From assembly GCA_964023275.1 (NCBI GenBank), contig OZ029918.1, forward strand, positions 35,563,063-35,627,062: DNA of 64,000 bases, given 5' to 3'. The DNA is from Norana najaformis (lineage: Eukaryota > Annelida > Clitellata > Crassiclitellata > Hormogastridae). The notes under the pieces are model-generated. The model searched no databases and was not told the DNA's origin. It was given only the letters and a program-made list of their open reading frames with translations. Below are positions 36,610 to 48,800 of this stretch, in pieces. Position 1 is the stretch's first letter. Each line of letters opens with the position of its first letter. Position numbers and translations under genes: made by a program.

Positions 36610-37445
36610 AGTTATCATATCCTCGCCATTACAATTTTACTGTAACAATTGGTGTAATATCGCCACTATATGGTTCATAAGAAGGTGATAATACGAACAT
36701 AATATGGTTATCATATCGTCGTCATTGAATGCAGTTGTAGCCATGCAGTTGTCATACAGTAATGGGGCATGGTAGCATATTGGGTAAAGCGCTTGGCTTG
36801 TAACGCGGAAAGTACGGGTTCGAGCCTCCTCAGAGACGGTTACCGTGTATGGACCTTGAGCAAGTCCCTTCACTCACAACTGCTCGGCGACATCGGTTGA
36901 TGATAAGTCATTAGATAGTGGCGCCTAATAAATGCATACTTAATAATATCGCTGTCTTATCCTGGCCATAACATCGTCATAATTTCGCCATAATAACTGC
37001 CATATAATTGCGATCATTTGGTCATGATAAGGCGATAATACGAACATAATCTGTTCATTATATCGTGGTCACTGTGTACAGTTGTCGTCATATAGTTGTC
37101 ATCATCGTCATATCCTCGCCATAACAATGTCATAATATCGCCACAATAATGGAAATAATATCGCCCTGATATGGCCATAATATGGCGATAATACAAACAT
37201 TATATGATCATCATATCGTCGTCACTGTGTACAGTTGCCATGATACAGTTGTCATATCGTCGTTCTATCCTCGCCATAACTTTGTTATGATATCGCCTTA
37301 ATAACTCCAATAATATTGCCATTATATGGATACAAAATGTCCATAATATGAACAAAATATGGTCATCATATCGTCATCATTCAATAAAGTTGTCGTCATA
37401 CAGTTGTCATATCGTCGCCGTAGCCTCGCTGGACACTTGTAAATG
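36610..37445. repeat. ~156-bp satellite of ATATCGCC/TCGTCAT words, split by a SINE
   Basis: The word TATCCTCGCCATAAC and its variants recur near 36617, 36957, 37112, 37267 and 37423. The spacing is about 156 bp except for the first gap, which holds an inserted SINE of about 185 bp. Each unit has internal 10-12-bp substructure. Confidence 0.8.
36763..36948 (+). mobile_element. tRNA-derived SINE, family S3, with family A-type 3' core
   Basis: The head contains TGGTAGCATATTGGGTAAAG and the B box GGGTTCGAGCC. Copies are at 54.8 kb (-) and 62.8 kb (+). Its end, GTGGCGCCTAATAAATGCAT, resembles the family A LINE terminus, suggesting mobilisation by that LINE. Confidence 0.8.
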
Positions 37446-37449
37446 TACA

Positions 37450-39110
37450 GCACCCTTTTTTCGACCTCGGTTGTGTTACGGCGCTATATAAATTGCCTTA
37501 TCATTATAACAATGTCACAATATCGCCACATTAAGTGGAAGAATATCGCCATGAAACCAGTTGATTTTAATGTAACAGAGTAAAAAATTTAATTGATATG
37601 ATTTCAGATCCCACATTGCAACTAACCTTTTGGAAACTACCACTTGTCGAGTTTTGGTGTCGCATTAAAAAAATAATATACACATTATCTTAAAAGGCTA
37701 TTAAAAATACTCCTCCGTTTTCCAACTACACTTTGGTGTGAGGCCAGATCTTCTTCATATACTTCAAACCAAAACATTGAGTATTGCACCAGATTAAATG
37801 CAGAAGCAGATATGAGAATCCGACCGTCTTCTATCAAGCCAGACATTAAAGAGATTTATAAAATGTAAAACGATACCGCTCTTCTCACTATTTTTTTTTA
37901 CAAAATATGGTTACTTTTCATTAAAATATATGTTATATATGTTAACATGTGATGGGTTTATTATTGTTATTTTATTAGGAATTAATACATTTAATTTCTC
38001 AGTTTAGTTTCTATTACCGGAATATCGATAGATATTACCCACATAAACAATAGCTCTCTGGGTCCTCAATAACATATTTCAGAGTATAAAGGGGTCCATA
38101 GACCAAAACGTTTGAGAACGGCTGCTCTAAGGAAGTAATATATGCACACATGTGTGTAATTAACCCACTGAACCCTGTAGCAGTTAACCCTGCAAAGTGA
38201 ACAAGGAAGCCTAATCTAGGCCTTAGTACTCCGTCTGCAAAAGGGTAGAGAAGGATAATGCCAAATGCAGACAAGGGGAGGGGTTTAAAGTAGGTCATTA
38301 CACGCGCAAGTCCTTATCCACTTAGCATAATCACAACACAAAATAAAATTTCCTCATGATCACTGTTTTAGTTACAAAAAATCATAAAATTTCATAACTG
38401 AATTTTATTTCATCGAATCAAAAAATCCCTTAATCATAAGCATTTCGTTCAGTAAATCACTTCATTAATCAAATGTTCAAGCCACGTAAAATTCAGTTTA
38501 GCATGAAGAAAATTTTTATTTTGCTTAATCCAATAATCATTTCATCGAATCTGATATTGATTTAACTGGATGGTTACTTAAATGAAGATAAATCAAATAA
38601 CTAATTAATTAATAACCAACTCAAAAATACTTAAATGACTAAAGAAATATGTATTTAACAAATATGTTATTTCATCAATTCAATACTTATTCATCTGAAT
38701 CAAATCGGAGCACTTCATCATTTCGATTCCGATGCAGTGCTCAATCTAGTCTTTGGGCACACATGTACGTACCTGGCCATTTATGTAACGCCTTTTAAGA
38801 ACCTTATAAAGGCACTAAACATGGCAGTCTAACAGATCTAAAAAGATGCAACTTAATCTGGTTTAAAAATATTTCTTGAGCTGTCTCTCAAATGAATGTA
38901 AATATTTTGAGATAAGATGTGGATGTCCAGTTGTTTCTGGCTCAGTGCCAGTCATACAAACACAAATCTGCTAAACCTTTAACCTAATGTAGCATACCTC
39001 AAACAAGAAAAGTTCATATTTAAACAAGTTACGAGGCAAACTTATAAAACGTCTGGTGAAACTCGGTTGCAGAGAAGTCTACAAATGAACAATAGTTCAC
39101 TGATGTCCTG
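37450..39110. other. AT-rich non-coding stretch
   Basis: One A-type core (GGCGCTATATAAATTG at about 37482) and loosely recurring ATTTCATCGAATC words at 38400-38560 are all that I recognise. Confidence 0.45.
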
Positions 39111-39391
39111 ATTGTGGGCGGATCAACAAACAAATTGTAAACTCAAATTTCTCCAGCTCCCGACGAAAGCCAAGTTGCTGGAACCAGCTTACTCACAGGC
39201 GCAAGCAAACGTAAAGACAAGCGCTTTAACTGAAGCTTTGTTATTTTCAAGTGCTTTGGAGATTTTAAACCTGCCTGCAAATTCTGCTGATTGGCCAATG
39301 GCTTACAGTGGCGCTATAAAATATCAGGATATATTATGTTACAGAGTATCATTCTTTTCAGCAAACAGAAGCTCTAAAGGGTCTTTCCTTG

Positions 39392-39479
39392 ACAGCCATG
39401 TTGTTGGGCCCATGTTGGCCCGTTGCTGGCCACCAGTGACACAATGTGGGACCTCCAAGGGCCCAGCAAACGTGGCTGT
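39392..39479. repeat. 88-bp imperfect inverted repeat
   Basis: ACAGCCATGTTGTTGGGCCC at the left is answered by the inverted GGGCCCAGCAAACGTGGCTGT at the right, with GC-rich sequence between. It may be a very small palindromic MITE. No target duplication was identified. Confidence 0.5.
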
Positions 39480-39514
39480 CTGGGGAAAAGTAGCTACATA
39501 AATATTCCTGAGGG

Positions 39515-39575
39515 ACGTTCCTAAAAGGCGCTATATAAATGTTCAGATGCATACATATATCCAGATACACATACT
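39515..39575 (+). mobile_element. retroposon 3' end, family A
   Basis: AAAAGGCGCTATATAAATGT is followed by a CATACATAT tail. Confidence 0.65.
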
Positions 39576-39814
39576 CAGTTTTAATGTCAGCACCCACATT
39601 TTCCATAACAACAAGTTCATGTTCACGCACATAAACAGAGCATTAGTTCAGCAGGAAGCAGATTATTCAGTCTCAAGCGTTTTATTTGACCCTTTGTCTT
39701 TCACGCTGGTCACCACGTATACAGAGTTCTTTGATTTTTGTTTAGAGTATAAATATTGCATCAACAGAATTAATGACTTCAAACTCAGTGCAATTCATGT
39801 TAAGCACAACAAAC

Positions 39815-40490
39815 TGAATGTCAATAAGATTACCAGACTGAATGTCAGTAAGATTACCAGACTTAATGTCAATAAGATTACCAGACTGAATGTCAATAAG
39901 ATTACCAGACTGAATGTCAGTAAGATTACCAGACTGAATGTCAATAAGATTATGGATTACCAGACTGAATGTCAATAAGATTACCAGACTGAATGTCAAT
40001 AAGATTACCAGACTGAATGTCAATAAGATTACCAGACTGAATGTCAATAAGATTACCAGACTGAATGTCAATAAGATTATGGATTACCAGACTGAATGTC
40101 AATAAGATTACCAGACTGAATGTCAATAAGATTACCAGACTGAATGTCAATAAGATTACCAGACTGAATGTCAATAAGATTACCAGACTGAATGTCAGTA
40201 AGATTACCAGACTGAATGTCAATAAGATTACCAGACTGAATGTCAATAAGATTACCAGACTGAATGTCAATAAGATTACCAGACTGAATGTCAGTAAGAT
40301 TACCAGACTGAATGTCAATAAGATTACCAGACTGAATGTCAGTAAGATTACCAGACTGAATGTCAGTAAGATTACCAGACTGAATGTCAATAAGATTACC
40401 AGACTGAATGTCAGCAAGATTACCAGACTGAATGTCAGTAAGATTACCAGACTGAATGTCAGTAAGATTACCAGACTGAATGCCAATGCA
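39815..40490. repeat. 24-bp minisatellite, about 28 units
   Basis: Units read CTGAATGTCAATAAGATTAC with an AGA joint, alternating AATAAG and AGTAAG. Two copies carry a 7-bp TATGGAT insertion (near 39950 and 40075). The period is divisible by three, and long ORFs stay open on both strands (for example an eight-residue NVNKITRL repeat). Confidence 0.95.
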
Positions 40491-40494
40491 CAAT

Positions 40495-42650
40495 CAGTTT
40501 CAGTAAAACATCCCAAAAAACATCCAAGATAAATTACTCAGGACGAGTCAACCGATGGTTGATTCCAAAATGCCAATCATTCTCACTGTAACTACCACGA
40601 ACGGCTCAATCGATGGTTGCCAACGAAAGTTGCGTTTAAACGAGCGTAGCAGATCAGATAATTAAAATCGTTCTCGCTAGTAACTAGCAGTTCACGCATT
40701 TGGTACAAGGTGCTAGCCCATGTGCTAGCTCTGACTAGCAGTTCATGCCACTGGCAGCATTCTGTATTGTACGGTGGCTACAGGTAGCCAACAGCCTCCA
40801 GTTGCGGGTACGATAATAATACAGTTCATGATGAATTCCATACGCATACTAAATAGTAATGAAGTGGCTCCATAATTTTTGGGGCAGTTTGATGTATGGA
40901 CTCCCCATACAGCTACCACTGGTTAATGCCAGAGGTGTAATGTCTTAGCCTAACCGCTATTAACCGTGCTTGTAGCTGCTATCTAAGTATCTGGTATAAA
41001 ACAACTTCACTGGCACCGCACAAAAGCAACTACTACAGGAGGTAACAGAGTCAAGAACACTACGCAAAACTAGAAAACAAAAACAACCACTAGAACCCAA
41101 AGACAGCAGCAAAACACTTGGACAACTACATGAACACTTGAAAAACCTGAGCCATGATGTAGCGGTCCATTCAATACCATCAAGGGGTTCCAAAAGGCGC
41201 TATATAAATGTCCAGATATACAAACGAACTCACCAACAGGAAACGATGTCACTACTTGAACGACAGCATCAGACAACAATAACAACAACTACAGACAACA
41301 CAATAACAATAACAACAGACAACAACAGTGCACAATGACAAGATAATACAACAGGGGACAACAAGATATAACATCAGGAGACAACAATAACAACAACTAA
41401 AGACGAAACAAATACAGTAAGAGACAACACCTGACAACAACAGGAAACAATGACAGTGACAACACAAGACGTTACTGACTTTCCATTCTAGCTCTGCATT
41501 TTCCACCAATCCCATTTTATTTTCTAGACGTGACACAAATCTCAGACTGCAACGAGTGAAGAACAAGTTGTGGATCGGTGGAGGCAATCCCAAAGTCAAG
41601 CACTGAATCCGATGTTCTTGGTTCCTGCTTTGCATCTGTCAAAATTCTCATATCGATTATGACAAAAATTAATTTAAAAAAAATAAACGGACATCAAAGA
41701 GAGTGGTAAACGCCAGGCTCGTTCACATTTCCACAATCCATTCTGCAATCCATTATTTACTTAAACTCTGAAACAACATCTGCTAAGACCACACACTAGT
41801 GTGGCTAAAAATGTCTGGCATCAAAATACGCTCATAGTTGCTTGCCACCAGAAACTTTTGTCTGATCACTTCTAAAGGTCACAACAATGCCTGGCTACAG
41901 ACCACAGCGACTGTGCGATATTACTAGACAACCGGTCTACAAAAGTTCTGGCTACACCAGTATCTATTGATTTCAGACATTACATGGAAGAGTTTAATGT
42001 GCGGACGGATTTTGCAAAGCGCGGACACAGTGCACAGACAGTTGTTCTTAAGACTGTGCCAGCCATTTTGGTTATTGTCCTATTCTTGTGTTTATGTAGC
42101 CTCACTAACAAACGATATCAGTTGATGGTGCTAAACGAATTACTACAGGACACAAGGTGGTCATAGTGGGTCAAAACTCAAGCTGACACTCCTGCATTCC
42201 ACTCTCTCTGATATGTACAATTGTTAAAATATCGATACATATTATGTAACACAAATATGTATAATATATATATATATATTAACACGTAATATAAATATAG
42301 CATTATTATTATTATTGTTATTTATTATTATTATTATTATTATTATATAGGCAGCTTAGTTTCATGGCCCTTAAAGCCTCTGCTGTCACGGACCCGCTCA
42401 GTCACGTGGATACGCTTCAAGGAACATTATTGTTTTAAGTCCCATACTGAATCGATCGACTGACTATGGTTACAGATAAACTAATCATATATATACGTGT
42501 CTATATATATATATTCACATATACATATATACATATATGTATACGAATGGCTATATATGCATAGAAATACATCTACAGTTGACCGATATCAGCTAATAAT
42601 AATGATAACATAAAGAATAAATTTGTGCATTAAATGGAAAACAGAAAACC
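40495..42650. other. non-coding stretch with CAACAA-rich segments
   Basis: AACAACAAC-rich sequence lies at 41270-41460 and a family A terminus at about 41195. No exon is recognised before the IRP-like stop codon at 42701. Confidence 0.45.
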
Positions 42651-42700
42651 CAGGAACTGATGCACAATCTGCCTTTGGTTTCAATGTGGTCAGTCGGCTG

Positions 42701-42835
42701 CTAAGCGGCCGCTCCTCTCTGGCTATGAAGCAGACGGTGAGCAGCGTAGCGTAGGACGCCTCCGTGCTGAATGTAAGTCACTTCTCTGCGTGTGTCGAGT
42801 CTAGCGACGACACTGAAACTTCGTCCAGTGTTCAG
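42701..42835 (-). CDS. ACO1/IREB2-like: IRP-like terminal exon
   Basis: [20 protein letters not shown], then YIQHGGVL and a basic, Ala-ended tail, align with the LDTGKTFQAVMRFDTDVELT C-terminus of IRP1. The stop is TAG (42701-42703). The GC-rich end replaces the usual YMIRKMA. Confidence 0.85.
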   Translation of the reverse strand: MNTGRSFSVVARLDTRREVTYIQHGGVLRYAAHRLLHSQRGAAA

Positions 42836-45800
42836 CTGCAACAATCATTCATAATGTATTACATAATCTATTAATGTAATGTAATGTAATCTGTATAAAA
42901 GTGAGCTAAAAAAGGTCCATTGTGGGACTTAACGAAGGCACTCGTTTCCTTTCTTAGCTTCCTGAACCGGCATGGACGAATCCCATTGTCCTGGAGGCAG
43001 GCCAGTACATCGCAGGGCTTGTCATTTGATTTCCAGCTTGTGCCACCACCACAAATTATGCAGCTTGATGACAGAGACGCCTGTCCACAAACAACTTGCC
43101 CAGCGTTGTCACACAGAGTCCCCTCAAACCTCCAACCTTTAGGTTAGAGACCCAGCGTGGCAACTGAATAGACTACCAATTCACATAATGTAATGTATGG
43201 TTGACTGATGTTGTCATCATCGTCTTCCTCATCATCATCGTCGTCATCATTATCATCATCATCATCAACATCATTATCATCATCATCATCATCATCATTA
43301 TCATCATCAACATCATCGCCATCATCATCAACATCATCGTCATCATCATCATCGTCATCATTATCATCATCATCAACATCATCGTCATCATCATCAACAT
43401 CATCGTCATCATAATCGTCATCATCAACATCATCGTAATCATCATCAACATCATCGTCATCATCATCATCAGTGGAGTGCCACTGTCACTCTGTGGAGCA
43501 TTGCTGTTTGCCAAACATCCTGGTCTTGGGCTCGGCTCATCTCTGAAGCATTCTTTATCTTAGCCAGAATTTGGGCAGCGGGAAACCAAGAAAATAACTA
43601 GCATACCAGTAAACTGTTTATATTTTTAAAAGCAGTGCATTTTTATCCATAACAAAGATTAACCTGAACTTCCAGCTTCTGACAAATCGAAATTCCACCG
43701 TTTGATGACAGGGATATTGTGAACTTTTCCCGTCCGGTGAGGCCCAGCTTAGCTGCATTTTCTCCCGGCAGAAATTCCAGCGGCAGGATGCCAACGGCAA
43801 TCAAACTGGACCTGTATCCTTCATTGTAACTCTCAGCAATAACTGCTCTCACTCCCTGGAAAACCCATGCAATGAAATCAAATTTAACCTTCATTACCTG
43901 AACTCCAACTACGAAAGATACAGAAACAAGAGATTGTACAGGCTGTGCAAAGCGCAAGGGGCCATGAGGGGAGGGGATGCCTGGGCCCCAATGGGCAAAG
44001 GCCTGGTTGCTCAATGAGGTAAAGCAAAATAGCCAAAGTTTAGTTTGCACAAGGGTCCTTGGAAGGCTAGCCACGCCACTGGAAAGATAACAGACCTAAA
44101 GGCAAAATGGTGAAGGTAATACATTTGTTTACATGCCTCTATAGAAACTCATCAGAAGCATGGTCCCAAAGTCAAAAGTTCATTTGGCTGAGGTGCAAAC
44201 ATGACCACAGCAATCCAATGACAGGACTCACATTTCCCTCTCAGTTTGTGTTGGTTCTCATTTATCAACCAATAAAGGATGGGGGGCTCAAATGAGACAA
44301 TAAAAGGAAAAACAACAGTTTTTAAAATGTACACATCGTGTGGTGAAAACTAAGATAAGACAGACATTAAACTGAGGTATTAAATGACACCTTCCTAACT
44401 GATGACTTCAACAGGTAACTGACTTTATAAATGCTCTCAATGAATGAATGAATGAACGAATGAATGAATGGACTGCTGGATGTCACTTACGAGCATCCAT
44501 GGTCCCTTGGCGGCCCATTCTCTGGCAGAACCGCAACCAAAATTGGATCCGGCCAATATGAGAATTGGGTTTCCATCCTTCTTGTACCTCTCAGCCACAT
44601 CAAAAACATCCATCTGTAACACAGCATTTAACATCAGTATAAAGGCAGTGCAACAGGAATTTCTTAGCAGCCACATACAACTGCAGCCTCCTTATTGAAT
44701 GCTTTACGATAACACAATTTCCAACACAATGCATTCAGTTTAATTCAGCTTTAGAACATGTATGTATGTATGTCTATATTTGTGTATGTATTTATGTATG
44801 TACTAGCATGTATGAATAAGTACATATGTAAGCAAACTAAATTTTGAATCCATGTCTTAAACTGTTTTATATCAGAACTGATATTATAATGGGCCATGTT
44901 ATATGGAGTTTCTGGTGTATGCATGCAAGTCTGTATCCAGACAGTTAATGCGGTGCCTTTTCAGTGCTACTCGATGCCCTCTGCTTGCTAGCCTAATTCG
45001 TGCTAAAGTTCATTAAGAAAAACAAGTTCGTTCGTACAAAAACTATACTCGGATAACTGGAAAAGTCACCACTGGTGGGTTCTAGCACACACATAGAGTG
45101 CAACCATCGGAGTCCCATCCACAGCCAACAGTTGACGTCATGTGGGCACCTTCTCCACTGTGGGGTCGTCTCTCTGGAACACTCTTCCACCAGACATCCG
45201 ATCCCTTGCCTGCTCAAGACGTTCCTATTTAGAGACCGTTAGGTAGCCATGCTGCAGCGCCTTTGTGAGTTACTTAAAAGGCGCTTTACAAATTTAGTGA
45301 TACATACATACATACATGTTACAAAAAGACCATTCCCTTACCGCGACCCACCTTATCGGACGAAATTAAAGAACTTACAATGTCCCCGGACGGAAAGTGG
45401 ATCGTCTTTGGGCCGGGGCCTTTCACCAGTTTGTTTTCCAGCCGCAGATTTCCGAAGGTACTTCTCGCCATGACCGTGTCGCAGCCACGTCTTGCGCCAA
45501 ACGAGTTCAACTCTCTCGGGGTTAATCTGATCAGAAAACAAGAAAAATTGTTCCTAGTCCATCAATCGCAAAAGCAGTCACCTAACATCAAGCAGAACAT
45601 CACAAATGGCTACACAACTGTTTGTACCACTGGATGAATGGTAAGTCTCTAGATGCTTACTGTTGCCTTTGGAGACAATTGTTCATATCCATGCATACAT
45701 ATATACATACGCACACATAAATACACACATACATACATCAACGGATCAAAAAAGGTGCGACTTAAAATCGAAACGTCTCTGCAGTTGACATTCCTTTTTC

Positions 45801-48800
45801 ACTTATCCCATACAATAACCTGATTAAATTATTATTATTATTATTGTTGTTACTATCATTACATTGGCATTATCATTACTGTAATCTCGAAATTGCTAAA
45901 GTGCTTATTCACGAGCACTGCGTCAAGTGAGTGGGGTTGTCCAAAGATGCCATGTCAAGAACCAAGTCCAGTGGCTAGAAGACCAGAGAAAGGAGGGAAG
46001 AGGAGGCTAGAATAGGTTGTGTTTAAGCTGACAAAAATGGGACACAGACTGATCAGGGTGGGTTTTCTTGAAAAGGGGAGATTATTAGTATGACGATAAT
46101 TTCTAACACATAAAATCACAGAGAAATGTGAATCTGAGCAGATCACAAGTTCATCTTAATCACACCTTTTAGCGAGAAGATATTTTCCCGCAGAAGTGTT
46201 GCGTGCTATGCTTCCAGCCGGCGAAATGAAGTCTGTAGATATGTTGTTTCCCAGGCTCAGGAGAACGTGAGCATTAGTGATGTCGTTTACATTAGCTCCG
46301 GCTTCCGTCTGAGACAAAAAGTGAGATAGCTTTGTTCACTGATTACTAGATCTCAAATTCACTGGTATTTATTGTTTATCAAGATGTTTCCAGAATATAG
46401 CAGTTGGTAAACAATTTCAGATGCCTCAAAATTTTCCTCTTTTTCAAGTAGGCAGGGAAACGGGGGACCTTCACCCACTGGTTCAGACTACCCCAACTGA
46501 AGATATACTTCTAATCCTATTCTAACTTATGGGCAGCTGTGATACTAACACCACTGGTCCAATTCTAACTTTATGGCAGCAGTGATCCAATTCCAACTCA
46601 GGTAAAAAAAGAATTCAAACTTACCAGATCTTCGAAGAATGGTGGGCGACTGATGTAAGTCGATGATGAACACCAGTGGAATAGTGATGAACCCTTCGCT
46701 GCCTCTAGCTTGTTCCACTGACTTGTTCCAAGCTGGAAAATCAACAACAAACAAATGAATGTGTAAGGATAATGGAAACTTCCCTCGAGGTAGTAGGGTC
46801 ATTTAAGGAAGGTGACCACTGAAGGTCGTGTTAAGGATAATAGAAACTTCCCTCGAGGTAGTAGGGTTATTTAAGGAAGGTGACCACTGAAGGTCGTGTT
46901 AAGGATAATAGAAACTTCCCTCGAGGTAGTAGGGACATTTAAGTGAGGTGATCACCACTAAAGGTCGGAGAACTATGCTACGCAAGAGAAAGTGCAACAA
47001 TGGTGCAGCTAAACAAGCAGACATAAAAACAAGGCCTAAAGCTATGTTTAATTTTAGCAAGTGTACCATTAAGTAAATTATCTAAAAAGAAAATTCTAAA
47101 AAGAAAAGAAAAGAAGACATAAAAAACAAGGTCAAAACCTATATTAAATTTCTGACAAATATACCACTAAGTATATTATCTAAAAAGAAAATGAGATGAG
47201 AAAGCAGCAGCCTAAATACCTCGATCTTTGACTGGATCTCTTTGTAAAGCGTTGGTATAACGAAATTCTGCTCACATTCCTTGAAAAGACAACAAAAACA
47301 AGCACAAGTCAACATTCCTTGTCAAGCAGAAGCTTCATGCATTTATATTCGGACTTACTATCATTGTTATTACTATCACTATTTTCTGTATGTATGCATG
47401 TATGTAAAGTATGCATTTCATGTTAGTATATATGCATGAATGAACATATGTATGATTCGCGTTGGTGGTAGAAGAGACCAGCTATATACGTTTGCCACCG
47501 GGACACAAGTGGTGGGCCTCACCAGCGCCCACTGAATTTCATACCATACACGACGCGGAGACTTGCCCAGAATAGATACGGCTTGCCACGTGATGTGGAA
47601 AAGGCAACACTCCAGACAATGAAGACGACGACAACGATGATGTATGTATGTATGTACATCTAATCGAATCTAATGTGATGACTTCTACAGTGCCGTCATC
47701 ATCGCATACAAGGCACCACTCGACGGTTGTTTCAATGGAGATATCAATGAATATTGACAAGCACAATTTAGAGATGACTAAACAGACAGGTACTCACCAT
47801 GACCTCCTGGCGGCTGGGCCAAACATCCCTCAGGTAAACCAGATGTCCATCTTTGGCTGTACCTATCAAACAGAATTAAACTCTCCGAACAGATCAGTAA
47901 TAATAAAGTCATTAGTAGTCTCTCAACAATTTTATCTCACTCAAGTAAAACCATTATAATAACGATGATAATAATGCAAGTCAATGATGATATGATGATG
48001 ATAACGATGATGATGATAATAATAATAATTTAAAACAATTAAAATATTGAAAAATTACCACAATGATGATGATGATGATCATGATGATAATGATGATGAT
48101 AACGATGATGATGATGAAGCATATGTAGCTCTTACCGATTGGATCCATGTCGAAGTCGATAGCCACATTCCCTGCCAATGCATAAGCGATGACGAGCAGA
48201 GGTGACATCAGGTAGCTTGCCTCAATTGCAGGATGTAACTGGGCATCCAAATTACGACCGCCAGACATCACACCAACCGCCACAATATCACCCTGACCAC
48301 CAAACATTACCAACACTACCAAATCACCTCACCACATACTTCGTAATTACAATTAAGACCACGTGCACGATTACATTATCATGATTACATTATGCATGAA
48401 CGTATGCATGAATGTATTATATCTACATATGCATAAATGTATGTACGAATATGTGTATGCATGTATGCAGGCATGCATGCACCTATGCGCTATATGAATG
48501 CTTGAATGAAAGTATGTAGGTGTGTGTGTATGCATGCGCGCATACTGTATACCTCATTATTGAGTATTAATGCATGAAGGTATGCTTGCACATATGTACG
48601 AAATTAGGGATGTATAAATTCATGTCGACATCGATATAAAAGCATAGTATATATATATAAATATAACAGTGTGTGTGTGTGCGCTAATGAGTGTTGTCTT
48701 TTAAGGAGCTTACAAAAGCATTGCACATTAAATACATTAAATAACCATTAAGAAAACAGCTTTAAACACAGCGTTGTTTGCAACATAAAACATTGGTAAC

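Noticed and set aside
39112-39501. 129-codon plus-strand ORF
   Set aside because: It runs through an 88-bp inverted repeat and a retroposon end, with no acceptor or recognisable domain.
39815-40532. Long ORFs of a repeated NVNKITRL (plus strand) or ILLTFSLV (minus strand) peptide
   Set aside because: They are produced by a 24-bp minisatellite whose period is divisible by three; no unique flanking domain or splice context supports a gene.
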